Positions 9,531 to 17,946 of a stretch of DNA of 54,926 nt are shown piece after piece. Source of the stretch: Neoroseomonas terrae (lineage in GTDB: Bacteria > Pseudomonadota > Alphaproteobacteria > Acetobacterales > Acetobacteraceae); NCBI RefSeq assembly GCF_018129025.1, contig NZ_JAAEDI010000035.1, positions 1 to 54,926 of the forward strand. Reading direction: 5' to 3'. Numbering within the stretch: the first letter of the stretch is position 1; each line of letters begins with the position of its first letter. A model generated the notes under the pieces. The model had not been told where the DNA came from, searched no databases, and saw nothing but the letters and a program-made list of their open reading frames with translations. A program made the translations under genes and the position numbers.

Positions 9531-10814
9531 TCACTCCGCTGCGGCCGGCACGACCACCGGCCGCCGCCGCGCCCCCAGCGCCAGCACCGCCGCCACCAGG
9601 CAGGCCGCGCCCGCCAGGTAGAACGCCGGCAGGTAGGACGAGAGCACGTCCCGGCTCAGCCCGCCCAGCATCGCGGCCATCGCGGCCCCGAGTTGATGCC
9701 CCGTGAACACCCAGCCGAAGACGATCGGCGCCTTTTCCCGCCCGAAGGCCGCGCCGGCGAGCTTCACGGTGGGGGGTACGGTGGCGATCCAGTCCAGCCC
9801 GTAAAACACCGCGAACAGCGCCAGGCCATAAAGGCTGAAGGTGCTGGAGGGCAGCCACAGCAGGGAAAGCCCGCGCAGGCCGTAGTACCAGAACAGTAGC
9901 TTGCGGTTGTCGTAGCGGTCCGACAGCCAGCCGGAGCCGATGGTACCCATGAAGTCGAAGATGCCGATCAGCGCGAGTACGGAGGCCGCCTGCACCTCGG
10001 CCATGCCGAAATCGGCGCAGAGCGGGATGAAATGCGTCTGCATCAGCCCGTTGGTGGACAGGCCGCAGATCATGAAGGTGACGAACAGGATCCAGAAGAC
10101 GCGGGTCTGCGCCGCCTCCGCGAGCACAGCGAAGGCGGTGCGCACCGGGTTGCCGGCGGGAGGTGACGGCGGCGCGACGCGATCCTCGCCATAGGCGGGG
10201 AGGCCGAGATCCGAGGGACGGTCGCGGCCGAACAGCAGAACCAGCGCGGCCGCGAGCCCACAGGCGATCAGTCCGGGCAGCAGCGCCGGCCGCCAGCCGG
10301 CCTCTTGCGCCAGCCAGGCGCCGAGCGGGAGGAAGGCGAGCTGCCCGGTGGCATTCGCCGCCGTCAGCAGCCCGAGCACCAGGCCGCGCCGGGCCACGAA
10401 CCAGCGATTGGCGACGGTCGCGCCGAGCACCAGTGCCGTCATGCCGGTACCGATGCCGGTGACGACGCCCCAGTACAGCCACAGCTCCCACACCTGCGTC
10501 ATGCCGGTGGACAGCAGCAGCCCGGCGACGACGAAGCCGAGCGCCAGAACCACCATGCGGCGCAGGCCGTATCGTTGCAGCAGGGCCGCCGCGAAGGGGG
10601 CCATCAGGCCGTACAGCAGCAGCCGCAGCGCCAGCGCGCCGGACAGCGACGACATGTCCCACCCGGTCTCCCGCTGCAGCGGCAGCAGCAGCGCACCCAG
10701 CACGCCGAGCGCTCCGGCCGAGGAGACGGCGATCAGGAAGGTGATGGAGACCATCACCCAGCCGTAATGGATGCCGCGGCGGGCGAGAGCGGCAGCGAGC
10801 GGTGCGGCGAGCAT
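9531..10814 (-). CDS. MFS transporter in an operon with a MarR regulator
   Basis: A 427-residue major facilitator superfamily carrier with about 12 hydrophobic segments. It has an MFS-type loop after helix 2 (LLQRYGLRRMVVLALGF), and a second-half counterpart at SGWLSDRYDNRKLLFWYYG. It resembles the monocarboxylate/oxalate-formate antiporter branch (HYGWVMVSITFLIAVSSAGALGVLG start), but substrate cannot be read from sequence. The ATG at 10814 was chosen over longer in-frame extensions because GAAGGA lies just upstream and the first helix starts directly after it. The marR gene ends 10 bases upstream, so the two genes are very likely co-transcribed, and the regulator probably controls this carrier. 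Confidence 0.88.
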   Translation of the reverse strand: MLAAPLAAALARRGIHYGWVMVSITFLIAVSSAGALGVLGALLLPLQRETGWDMSSLSGALALRLLLYGLMAPFAAALLQRYGLRRMVVLALGFVVAGLLLSTGMTQVWELWLYWGVVTGIGTGMTALVLGATVANRWFVARRGLVLGLLTAANATGQLAFLPLGAWLAQEAGWRPALLPGLIACGLAAALVLLFGRDRPSDLGLPAYGEDRVAPPSPPAGNPVRTAFAVLAEAAQTRVFWILFVTFMICGLSTNGLMQTHFIPLCADFGMAEVQAASVLALIGIFDFMGTIGSGWLSDRYDNRKLLFWYYGLRGLSLLWLPSSTFSLYGLALFAVFYGLDWIATVPPTVKLAGAAFGREKAPIVFGWVFTGHQLGAAMAAMLGGLSRDVLSSYLPAFYLAGAACLVAAVLALGARRRPVVVPAAAE

Positions 10815-10824
10815 GGCCGTTCCT

Positions 10825-11250
10825 TCAGGCGAGGTCGGTGGCGAGCAACTCGGCGACCAGCAGCCGCAGCGCCTGCGTGCGGTCGGCGCCGAAGCGGGCT
10901 TCGAGGTCATCCTGCGCGGCCGTCCAGAGTGGCCGGGCGGCGGCAAGCCGCGCCTGTCCTTCGGGTGTCAGGGCGAGCAGCCGGCTCCGGCGATCCGCCG
11001 GGTCGGGGCTGATGGCGGCCAGCCCATCCCGTTCCAGCGGCTGGAGGTTTCGGCCTAGCGTGGTGCGGTCCATCGCCATGATGGCGGCAAAGGCGCCGAG
11101 GGCGATCGGCCCGTGCGCAGCCAGTCGTCCGAGCAGCGCATATTGCCCGATGCTCAGTCCGACCGACGCCAGGCGTTGGTCGTAGAACTGGGTCAGGTGG
11201 CGCGTCGCCTTGCGCAGGCCATGGCAGCTGCAGCGGTCGGGGGAAGGCAT
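10825..11250 (-). CDS. MarR-family transcriptional regulator
   Basis: A winged-helix regulator of about 141 residues. The DNA-binding core runs from LSIGQYALLGRLAAHGPIALGAFAAIMAMDRTTLGRNLQPLERDGLAAI to the wing SPDPADRRSRLLALTPEGQARLA, with the MarR signature DRRSRLLALTPEG. The start at 11250 (MPSPDRCSCHGLRKATR) is preferred because related proteins begin with this CxC-xx-LR pattern, and because it leaves an imperfect palindrome (11261-11278) in the leader. An ATG at 11277 is also in frame and would add nine residues across that palindrome. MarR proteins usually repress their own operon and are released by small aromatic or oxidised ligands; the partner gene here is an MFS transporter 10 bases downstream. 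Confidence 0.88.
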   Translation of the reverse strand: MPSPDRCSCHGLRKATRHLTQFYDQRLASVGLSIGQYALLGRLAAHGPIALGAFAAIMAMDRTTLGRNLQPLERDGLAAISPDPADRRSRLLALTPEGQARLAAARPLWTAAQDDLEARFGADRTQALRLLVAELLATDLA

Positions 11251-11260
11251 GGCGACAAAA

Positions 11261-11278
11261 TAAGTGTATATACTCATA
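11261..11278. promoter_or_regulatory. Candidate MarR operator palindrome
   Basis: An AT-rich imperfect inverted repeat, TAAGTGTATATACTCATA, centred on a perfect GTATATAC core, stands out in otherwise GC-rich DNA. It lies in the divergent space between marR and ettA and overlaps or precedes the marR start. Its size and position suit a MarR dimer and could affect a -10 region of marR. Binding is inferred. Confidence 0.5.
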
Positions 11279-11356
11279 AATCAAGCCCCGCCTTGGCGCG
11301 CCGACGCGTGGGGCCTAGAACCAGGGCCAACCCCTCCGCACAGGTTTCGCAGCGCC

Positions 11357-13036
11357 ATGGCCGCCTACCAGTACGTCTACGTGATGAAAGACCTCACCAA
11401 GTCCTATCCGGGCGGGCGCGAGGTTTTCAAAGGCATCACCCTCTCTTTCCTCCCCGGCGTGAAGATCGGCGTGCTCGGCCCGAACGGCGCCGGCAAGTCG
11501 ACCCTGATGCGCATCATGGCGGGGCAGGACAAGGAATTCGGCGGCGAGGCCTGGGCCGCCGAGGGTGCCCGCATCGGCTACCTGTCGCAGGAACCGCATC
11601 TCGACCCTGACCTGACGGTGGGCGAGAACGTCCGCCTCGCCTTCGTCGAGCTGAATGACTGGATGAAGCGGTTCAACGAGATCTCCGAGAAATTCGCCGA
11701 GGAGATGTCGGAAGACGAGATGAACACGCTGCTCGCCGAACAGGCCGAGCTGCAGGAGAAGATCGACGCCGCCGATGGCTGGGAGATCGACCGCAAGGTC
11801 GAGATCGCGCTCGACGCGCTGCGCTGCCCGCCACCGGACAGCCCGGTCACCAACCTGTCGGGCGGCGAGCGCCGCCGCGTCGCGCTCTGCCGGCTGCTGC
11901 TCGAAAAGCCGGACATGCTGCTGCTCGACGAACCGACCAACCATCTCGACGCCGAATCCGTGTCGTGGCTGGAACGGACGCTGAAGGACTACGCGGGCAC
12001 GGTGCTGATCGTGACCCACGACCGCTACTTCCTCGACAACGTGACCTCCTGGATCCTCGAGGTCGATCGCGGCCGGGGCATCCCGTATGAGGGCAACTAC
12101 TCCACCTACCTGGAGCAGAAGCGCAAGCGCATGGCGCAGGAGGAGCGCGAGGAAAGCACGCGCCAGCGCCAGCTCGCCGAGGAACGCGACTGGATCGGCC
12201 GCTCGCCCTCCGCCCGGCAGGCGAAGTCGAAGGCCCGCGTCGCGGCCTATGAGGACCTGCTGCGCGCCAGCCAGGACAAGGCGCCCGACCCGACCGAGAT
12301 CGCCATCCCGCCCGCGCCGCGCCTGGGCAACACCGTCATCGTGGCGGAAGACCTGTCCAAGGGCTTCGGCGACCGGCTGCTGATCGACAACCTGTCCTTC
12401 AAGCTGCCGCCCGGCGGCATCGTCGGCGTCATCGGCCCGAACGGCGCCGGCAAGACCACGCTGTTCAAGATGATCATGGAACGCGAGACGCCCGATGCCG
12501 GCAGCATGACTGTGGGTGAGTCGGTGCAGCTCGGCTATGTCGACCAGTCGCGCGACAGCCTCGATGACAACAAATCCGTCTGGCAGGAAATCTCCGACGG
12601 TCAGGACATGATCACCATCGGCAAGCGGTCGGTGCCGTCCCGCGCCTATGTCGCCGCCTTCAACTTCAAGGGCGGCGACCAGCAGAAGCGCGTCGGCTCC
12701 CTCTCGGGCGGTGAGCGCAACCGCGTCCACCTCGCGAAGATGCTGAAGAAGGAGCACAACGTGCTTCTGCTCGACGAACCGACCAACGACCTCGACGTGG
12801 AAACGCTGCGGGCGCTGGAGAACGCGCTGATGGAATTCGCGGGCTGCGCCGTCATCATCTCGCACGATCGCTTCTTCCTCGACCGGCTGGCGACGCACAT
12901 CCTCGCCTTCGAAGGCGACAGCCACGTCGAGTGGTTCGAGGGTAACTTCGAAAGCTACGAAGAGGACAAGCGACGTCGACTCGGCGACGCGGCGACCGAC
13001 CCTCATCGGATCAAGTACAAGCCACTGGCACGGTGA
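11357..13036 (+). CDS. ettA: Energy-dependent translational throttle protein EttA (ABC-F ATPase)
   Basis: The 559-residue protein has two ABC ATPase domains and no membrane segments. Domain 1 has Walker A GPNGAGKST at residues 41-49, the signature LSGGERRRVALCRLLL and Walker B LLLDEPTNHLD. Domain 2 has GPNGAGKTT, LSGGERNRVHLAKML and LLLDEPTNDLD. Between the domains is the basic linker (LEQKRKRMAQEEREESTRQRQLAEERDWIGRSPSARQAKSKAR) that corresponds to the P-site tRNA interaction motif of EttA. The start MAAYQYVYVMKDLTKSYPGG is typical of EttA. In the family it binds the ribosomal E site and gates the first elongation step according to the ATP/ADP ratio. It is divergent from marR and is followed by a strong GGAA-loop hairpin. 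Confidence 0.95.
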   Translation: MAAYQYVYVMKDLTKSYPGGREVFKGITLSFLPGVKIGVLGPNGAGKSTLMRIMAGQDKEFGGEAWAAEGARIGYLSQEPHLDPDLTVGENVRLAFVELNDWMKRFNEISEKFAEEMSEDEMNTLLAEQAELQEKIDAADGWEIDRKVEIALDALRCPPPDSPVTNLSGGERRRVALCRLLLEKPDMLLLDEPTNHLDAESVSWLERTLKDYAGTVLIVTHDRYFLDNVTSWILEVDRGRGIPYEGNYSTYLEQKRKRMAQEEREESTRQRQLAEERDWIGRSPSARQAKSKARVAAYEDLLRASQDKAPDPTEIAIPPAPRLGNTVIVAEDLSKGFGDRLLIDNLSFKLPPGGIVGVIGPNGAGKTTLFKMIMERETPDAGSMTVGESVQLGYVDQSRDSLDDNKSVWQEISDGQDMITIGKRSVPSRAYVAAFNFKGGDQQKRVGSLSGGERNRVHLAKMLKKEHNVLLLDEPTNDLDVETLRALENALMEFAGCAVIISHDRFFLDRLATHILAFEGDSHVEWFEGNFESYEEDKRRRLGDAATDPHRIKYKPLAR

Positions 13037-13041
13037 AGGAC

Positions 13042-13088
13042 GCGGGGGAGGGAACTCCCCCGCACCCCCTCCTTCTTCTGTCTGTCAC
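13042..13088 (+). repeat. Hairpin repeat family 2, copy 1 (3' end of ettA)
   Basis: A nine-base-pair stem (GCGGGGGAG/CTCCCCCGC, 13042-13063) with a GGAA tetraloop starts five bases after the ettA stop. It is followed by a pyrimidine-rich tail (ACCCCCTCCTTCTTCTG) and TCTGTCACC. Nearly the same sequence is found at 18458-18505 after another plus-strand gene, differing at only a few positions. The hairpin plus C/U tail could act as a terminator. Confidence 0.75.
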
Positions 13089-13136
13089 CGAGGCGCGCCC
13101 AGCGCCGCTGATGAGCCCATCCAGGGGAGGGCGCAG

Positions 13137-13682
13137 ATGAGCGCGGCCATCAAGGCGCTGAAGTCGAGCCGCATCGTCACCACCGACCGGCTGATGATGA
13201 TCCCGCCCGGCAAGGAGAACCTGCCGGACCTGATCCGCCTGAAGGCCGATGAAGGCGCCTTCGGATTGATGCTGCACGGCATCCGCGCCGCCGAACGCAC
13301 CGCCGAGGAACTCGAGGACGACATCGATTTCTGGGAGGTGCGCGGTTACGGCACCTGGTGCGTGTTCGAGCGCGAGACCGGCAATTTCCTCGGCATCTGT
13401 GGCCTGATGGAACGGCCCGACGGGCGGGGCGTCGCGCTGCGCTACGCGCTATGGCCGCAGAGCCGCGGCAAAGGCTATGCGCGCGAAGCTGCTCGTGCGG
13501 CCCTCGATTTCGGCCATGCCGCCGGGTTGCCGCGCATCATCGCCGTGGCGCGCTTCACCAACCACGCCTCCCGTGCGGTGATGCAGGACATCGGCATGAC
13601 CGCGGCGGGCGACTTTCGCCACAAGGGCCATGAGATGCTGGTCTACGAAAGCGTCGCATCCCCGGCGGCCGCCAAGCCGTAG
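13137..13682 (+). CDS. GNAT-family N-acetyltransferase (RimJ/RimL-like)
   Basis: A 181-residue GNAT protein of the RimJ/RimL-like group. It begins with the TTDRLMMIPP segment common to these enzymes, then has WCVFERETGNFLGICGLME, a strand, and the acetyl-CoA binding loop LWPQSRGKGYAREAARAALDFG (the Q/RxxGxG/A motif as QSRGKGYA). It ends with RFTNHASRAVMQDIGMTAAGDF and a final strand. Such enzymes acetylate ribosomal proteins, small molecules or toxins; the substrate cannot be told here. A GGGGAGGG site precedes the ATG at 13137. It is transcribed in the same direction as ettA but separated from it by the family 2 hairpin, so probably has its own promoter. Confidence 0.88.
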   Translation: MSAAIKALKSSRIVTTDRLMMIPPGKENLPDLIRLKADEGAFGLMLHGIRAAERTAEELEDDIDFWEVRGYGTWCVFERETGNFLGICGLMERPDGRGVALRYALWPQSRGKGYAREAARAALDFGHAAGLPRIIAVARFTNHASRAVMQDIGMTAAGDFRHKGHEMLVYESVASPAAAKP

Positions 13683-13749
13683 GGCCTGCTTGCCTCCGGT
13701 GGCGCAGCCCAGCGAACGGCGGTCGCAAGGCCGTGGCCGCGCCAGGCTT

Positions 13750-14190
13750 TCAGTCGAGGCTCTGCGGCCACCCGATGAACAGGCCGACATCCCCCGGCAT
13801 GCCGCCGGGGAAGTCGATGACACGGGCGGAGAAGGTGAAGCCGCCCGGCTTCAGTTCCTTGTCCCACCACAGATAGATCTTCCGGAAGACGCCGGGCAGC
13901 GTGTCCTGCCAGCCGGAAAGGTGGTTGTTGATGCGCCGCCCGCCGTCCTCGCACAGCACGGAGGGGAACTTGATGAGCATCAGTTCCCGGTCGCCGGCAT
14001 CGAAGGCCCGCCTGATGCGCCGGATGGCGCGCTCGCGATCCTCGTCCGTGATCTCATAGGTCTGGACGCGCTCGGAGAAGGCGGCGAGTTCCGCCGAGTG
14101 CTGCGCATCGGCCGCCTCGGCCTCGGCGCGTCGCTTTGCCGCCAGGGCGGCCTTCTCGCTGAACAGGTCCTGGATGGTCAGTGTCGTCAT
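13750..14190 (-). CDS. Hypothetical protein (nuclear-transport-factor-free, no known domain recognised)
   Basis: A 146-residue soluble protein starting MTTLTIQDLFSEKAALAAKRRAEAE. The first 60 residues are a charged, alanine-rich helix. The second half has strand-forming segments ending in LKPGGFTFSARVIDFPGGMPGDVGLFIGWPQ. A longer in-frame extension exists upstream but is of low complexity, and the ATG at 14190 gives the natural start. No signal peptide, membrane segment or catalytic motif is visible. The gene converges on the GNAT gene and lies downstream of mlaA-mlaC, from which it is separated by about 105 bases, so it could be the last gene of that transcript. Confidence 0.65.
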   Translation of the reverse strand: MTTLTIQDLFSEKAALAAKRRAEAEAADAQHSAELAAFSERVQTYEITDEDRERAIRRIRRAFDAGDRELMLIKFPSVLCEDGGRRINNHLSGWQDTLPGVFRKIYLWWDKELKPGGFTFSARVIDFPGGMPGDVGLFIGWPQSLD

Positions 14191-14296
14191 GGCGGAGCCC
14201 CCACAGCGGCCGGACCGAGCATCGCGCCCAGCCGTCGCGGGTGCAACATGGATTGTGCCGCGCGCGTAACCGGGGGTTATCCGCGGCGCGGCCGCG

Positions 14297-14968
14297 TCAG
14301 CCGCGCCCCTCGCGCGCCGCGAGCTGCGCGATCTGGTTGCGCATGGCATCGAGCAGGGCGGCGACCCGGCCGCCGTTCCGCTGGATGACGGCCGAATACT
14401 CGCTGCGTGTGGTCAGCCGCAGGGAGGTCCCCTCGGCGATCACATCCACCACGCGGGGCTGGCCGTTGACCTCGCTGACCCGCCAGTCGAGCGAGAATGC
14501 CGGTGTGTTGGGGCGCTCGACGATGGTGTTGACCAGCACGTCCTCCTCGGTCCGCTGCTGGCTGCGGCCGAGCGAGAAGCGAACCCCGCGGTACTCCCCG
14601 AAACGGGCGGAAAGGTTGCGCACGATGATGTCGTCGAACAGCCGGATGTATTCCTGGAGCTCGGCCGGGCTCGCCTGGCGCAGGTAGCGGCCGAGGATGA
14701 AGCGGCCCGTGCCTTCGATGTCGATGGTCCGTCGCAGCGTCGCCGCCACCCGCTCCCGCCGCGTGGCGAGGTCGAGCCGCGGATCGTTGATGGCGGTCAC
14801 CAGTTCGTTGCCGGCCCCCTGTATGAAGGCGGTGGCGCGGGCGGGATCGACCTGGGCACCGGCAACACGCGGGAGCGCGATCAGGCCGGCAGCGAGGAAC
14901 GGGGCGGTGAGGAGGAGCCGTCGGGTCATGGTGCACATATGGGATGGGAGGGCGGCTTGCCGAGTCAT
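14297..14968 (-). CDS. mlaC: MlaC-type phospholipid-binding periplasmic protein
   Basis: The protein belongs to the MlaC/Ttg2D family. A signal sequence with a twin-arginine flavour (MTRRLLLTAPFLAAGLIALPRVAGA) is followed by the family's helical start (DPARATAFIQGAGNELVTAI). Then come RRTIDIEGTGRFILGRYLRQASPAELQEYIRLFDDIIVRNLSARFGEYRG and the beta-rich lipid-binding part including WRVSEVNGQPRVVDVIAEGTSLRLTTRSEYSAVIQRNGG. MlaC shuttles phospholipid between the MlaA complex in the outer membrane and the inner-membrane MlaFEDB transporter. The ATG at 14968 overlaps the mlaA stop as ATGA, indicating translational coupling. Starts at 14938 or 14929 would give a shorter, more usual signal peptide. 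No mlaFED genes are nearby. Confidence 0.88.
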   Translation of the reverse strand: MTRQAALPSHMCTMTRRLLLTAPFLAAGLIALPRVAGAQVDPARATAFIQGAGNELVTAINDPRLDLATRRERVAATLRRTIDIEGTGRFILGRYLRQASPAELQEYIRLFDDIIVRNLSARFGEYRGVRFSLGRSQQRTEEDVLVNTIVERPNTPAFSLDWRVSEVNGQPRVVDVIAEGTSLRLTTRSEYSAVIQRNGGRVAALLDAMRNQIAQLAAREGRG

Positions 14969-15813
14969 CGCGCCGGCGGCGCCTGCTCACCGGGCGGAAC
15001 CACGGCATCGCGGCCGGCCGGGCCGGTGACGGCTTGGCCGAAGCCCGTGACGCCGGACGGTCCTACGACACGGCCGCGATCCTCCTCGTTACGGATCTCG
15101 TAGCCGCGCCGCTGGCGATAGGCGGAGCGCAGCGTCGAATAGGGGTCGAGCGAGGTGGCGCGCACCTGGTCGATCGGCTCCAGCAGGACCTCCCGCGTGT
15201 CGAGCACGGTCAGGCCGAGCTGCGTCCACCCAAGTGCATCGACCATCGCGCCCTGGCCGAACCAGCTCAGCGGATTGATCGCGAAGTCGAGACCCTGGCC
15301 AACCAGATCCCGCGGATTCGAGGGGCCGAGGAGCGGTACGAAGATATAGGGACCTTCCGGAACGCCCCAGACCGCGAGGGTCTGGCCCGAATCCTCGCTG
15401 TGGCCGGGCACGCCCCATTCGCGGGCGACGTCGACGATGCCGCCCACCCCGATCGTGGAATTGACCATGAAGCGGCCGAGCGTGATGCGCGCCCGCGATA
15501 CGTTCCCCTGCAGCAGATCGCCGGCGAGGATCACCGGCGCGCGCAGGTTGCCAAGAACGTTACGCACCGCGATCCGGATTCCCTGCGGCGTCAGGTCGCG
15601 ATACGCCTCGGCCACCGGTTGCAGCACGTTCCGGTCGATTGCCTCATGCGTCTCGAACAATGCCCGGTTGGTGGGTTCCATCGGGTCGTTCGTTTCGCGG
15701 AACTCGGCCTGACCTTCCGGATCGTCGTCACCAGGGCGGGTGGCGCAGCCGGCGGCGGAGAGGGCCGCAGTGAGCATGAGGACATGCAGCAGACCGGATC
15801 GGGGCGGAAACAT
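14965..15813 (-). CDS. mlaA: MlaA (VacJ) outer-membrane lipoprotein
   Basis: A 282-residue VacJ/MlaA family lipoprotein. The chosen ATG at 15813 gives a lipoprotein signal peptide with lipobox LSAAGC (cysteine at residue 23). A longer frame to 15891 would put 26 residues in front of it and is unlikely. Family motifs are NDPMEPTNRALFETHEAIDRNVLQPVAEAYRDLTPQGIRIAVRN, a central GNVSRARITLGRFMVNSTIGVGGIVDVAREWG, GQTLAVWGVPEGPYIFVPLLGPSNPRDLVG and a C-terminal DPYSTLRSAYRQRR. MlaA forms a channel in the outer membrane that removes misplaced phospholipids from the outer leaflet. The mlaA-mlaC pairing is frequent in alphaproteobacteria. The C-terminal tail is proline-rich. Confidence 0.93.
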   Translation of the reverse strand: MFPPRSGLLHVLMLTAALSAAGCATRPGDDDPEGQAEFRETNDPMEPTNRALFETHEAIDRNVLQPVAEAYRDLTPQGIRIAVRNVLGNLRAPVILAGDLLQGNVSRARITLGRFMVNSTIGVGGIVDVAREWGVPGHSEDSGQTLAVWGVPEGPYIFVPLLGPSNPRDLVGQGLDFAINPLSWFGQGAMVDALGWTQLGLTVLDTREVLLEPIDQVRATSLDPYSTLRSAYRQRRGYEIRNEEDRGRVVGPSGVTGFGQAVTGPAGRDAVVPPGEQAPPAR

Positions 15814-16011
15814 GAGGCCGGAATACAATGTCTCGAACGCCCTTGGAACCGGGTTTGCGGCCGCGGCGCCGTCACGCGCCATCATGAACATGGCATTGTT
15901 GCGGCCGGGTTCCAGTTCGGGCGGCTAGGCGCCGTCTTGCCAGCGCCGCCTGGACGGGCGAGAGGAGCGCCCGCCGGGCCCCCGGCGAGCAGCGGACGAG
16001 GAATGCGCGCA

Positions 16012-16944
16012 ATGAACCAGGCCCTGAGCGGAACGCTGGCCCGCTGGCTGACCGGGCCGCGCGTGGCCGGCCTGCCGGCCCCGGCTGCCCTGCCGGCGCC
16101 GCGCCTGTCGTTCGAGTTCTTCCCGCCGAAGACCGAGAAGCTCGAGGAACAGCTCTGGGCCTGCATCCGCCGGCTGGAGCCGCTGGCGCCGCGCTTCGTC
16201 TCCGTCACCTACGGCGCCGGCGGCAGCACGCAGGAACGCACCCACGCGACGGTCGCGCGCCTCGTCGCCGACACCAGCCTGACGCCGGCGGCGCACCTGA
16301 CCTGCGTCGGCGCGACGCAGGAGGAGGTGGATGCCGTCGCCCGCCGCTACTGGGAAGCCGGTGTGCGCCACATCGTGGCACTGCGCGGCGACCCGCCCGC
16401 AGGGGCTGATCGTTATGAGCCGCACCCGGGCGGCTACGCCCAGGCGGAGGACCTGGTGCGCGGCCTCCGGCGGATCGGGGATTTCGAGATCAGCGTCGGC
16501 GCCTATCCGGAAACCCATCCGGCTGCGCTGTCGGCCGACACCGACCTCGACTTCCTGAAGCGCAAGATCGATGCCGGCGCGACGCGGGCGATCACCCAGT
16601 ACTTCTTCGATGCCGATGTCTATCTGCGCTTTCTGGACCGCTGCCTCGCCGCCGGCATCACCGTGCCGATCGTGCCCGGCATCATGCCGGTGACGAATTT
16701 CGGCTCGGTGCAGCGCTTCTCCGCGATGTGCGGCGCCTCGGTGCCGGGCTGGATGGGCCAGTTGTTCGAGGGCCTCGACGACGATGCGGAGACCCGCCGG
16801 ATGGTCGCCGCGGTGGTCGCCGCCGAGCAGGTCCGGCTGCTGCAGGCGAACGGCGTGGATGAGTTCCATTTCTACACGCTGAACCGGCCCGACCTGACCT
16901 ATGCCATCGCGCATATCCTGGGGGCGCGGCCGAAGGCGGGCTGA
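16012..16944 (+). CDS. metF: 5,10-methylenetetrahydrofolate reductase
   Basis: A 310-residue TIM-barrel flavoprotein. Family motifs are RLSFEFFPPKTEKLEEQLW near the N-terminus (with the catalytic glutamate in FEFFPP), FVSVTYGAGGSTQERT, LTCVGATQEEV, HIVALRGDPPAG, ISVGAYPETHP, DLDFLKRKIDAGATRAITQYFFDADVYLRF and IVPGIMPVTNF. The C-terminus has the usual EFHFYTLNRPDLTYAI. It reduces methylene-THF to methyl-THF for methionine synthesis. The ATG at 16012 sits nine bases after a GAGGA site; an in-frame ATG at 16003 is too close to that site. No SAM riboswitch was recognised in the 198-base leader that divides it from mlaA. No metH or metE is present in the window. Confidence 0.95.
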   Translation: MNQALSGTLARWLTGPRVAGLPAPAALPAPRLSFEFFPPKTEKLEEQLWACIRRLEPLAPRFVSVTYGAGGSTQERTHATVARLVADTSLTPAAHLTCVGATQEEVDAVARRYWEAGVRHIVALRGDPPAGADRYEPHPGGYAQAEDLVRGLRRIGDFEISVGAYPETHPAALSADTDLDFLKRKIDAGATRAITQYFFDADVYLRFLDRCLAAGITVPIVPGIMPVTNFGSVQRFSAMCGASVPGWMGQLFEGLDDDAETRRMVAAVVAAEQVRLLQANGVDEFHFYTLNRPDLTYAIAHILGARPKAG

Positions 16945-16960
16945 CGCGGCGTGGCGCTGA

Positions 16961-17848
16961 TCAGCCTGGCCGCAGCCGGGCATAGATGGGCCGCAACAGG
17001 AAGGGGCTGAGGAACAGCGGGAACTGGCAGAGCGCGAAGTACAGCAGGATCCGTTCATCCGTCGCCGCCGGCAGCACAGCCAGATACAGCGCCATGTTCC
17101 GGTTGCCCGCCAGCAGCCCGCCGGCCAGCGCCAGCCGCCGCCCGGCCGGCAGGAAGGCCAGGGCGGTCGCGACATTCATCCCGACATTGCCCGCGAAGGC
17201 CAGCGCCAGCCCGCCCAGCACCCAGGCCGGTTCTGCCAGCAGCCGCGCCAGCATCCCGTCCATCACGCCGAAGCCGTACAGCACGACTAGCCACACCACG
17301 CCGCCATCCACCGCCGGGCCTAGTCGCCGCAGCGTCGATTCCGCCGTCAGCCGACGGATGACGATCGAAATCAGCAGCGGCAGCCCGACCACCAGCGCCA
17401 GCCGCGCCATCAGCCCGCCGAGCGAGATGGCGAGGTCGATCCCCATCAGTCCCAGCGCCAGCGGCGGCGCCGTGAACGGCACCAGCAGCGTCGTCACTAC
17501 CGCCACGACCAGGCTGATCTCCCCGTCCAGCCCCACCATCCGGGCAAAGGCGGGTGACGACGTCGCCGCGCAGCCCGTCGCGCTGATCACCAGCGCCGCG
17601 CCCAGCGGCCCGTCCAGCCCCGCCGCCATCGCGACGCCGTAGGTCAGGACGGGCATGATCAGCAGCAGCCAGACCGTCAGCGCCCCCACCAGCACAGGCC
17701 GGCGCAGATACCCCACCACCTGCGCCAGATCGACGCGCAGCAGCACCAGCGTCATGAGCCCGGCGACCGTGATGGTGACGACGTCCCGGAACATCGCTGC
17801 CAGCGGCGGAATGAACAGGCCGGCGAAGATGCCCACCGCCAGCAACAT
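16961..17848 (-). CDS. Bile acid:sodium symporter-like membrane protein, start uncertain
   Basis: A hydrophobic protein of about 295 residues with eight to ten membrane segments. The pattern fits the BART superfamily (bile acid:sodium symporter/ArsB-like): VISATGCAATSSPAFARMVGLDGEISLVVAVVTTLLVPFTAPPLAL in the middle and GNVGMNVATALAFLPAGRRLALAGGLLAGNRNMALYLAVLP near the C-terminus. The only ATG (17848) lies just inside the first hydrophobic region. In frame upstream are 15 to 18 codons that look like a genuine N-terminus (LRFLEWSARQGG) but contain no ATG, GTG or TTG before a TAG. Either CTG at 17884 or 17893 is used, or the gene has lost its start. Substrate unknown. Confidence 0.72.
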   Translation of the reverse strand: MLLAVGIFAGLFIPPLAAMFRDVVTITVAGLMTLVLLRVDLAQVVGYLRRPVLVGALTVWLLLIMPVLTYGVAMAAGLDGPLGAALVISATGCAATSSPAFARMVGLDGEISLVVAVVTTLLVPFTAPPLALGLMGIDLAISLGGLMARLALVVGLPLLISIVIRRLTAESTLRRLGPAVDGGVVWLVVLYGFGVMDGMLARLLAEPAWVLGGLALAFAGNVGMNVATALAFLPAGRRLALAGGLLAGNRNMALYLAVLPAATDERILLYFALCQFPLFLSPFLLRPIYARLRPG

Positions 17849-17946
17849 CCCGCCCTGGCGGGCCGACCATTCGAGGAAGCGCAGAAGTACCAGGGCAGCC
17901 CGTCCAGCGGTTGGAGACGTTCCCGGGAAGTTCTATATCCCTCGGC

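Noticed and set aside
15814..16011. SAM riboswitch in front of metF
   Set aside because: No SAM-I, SAM-II or SAM/SAH consensus elements could be matched in the leader.
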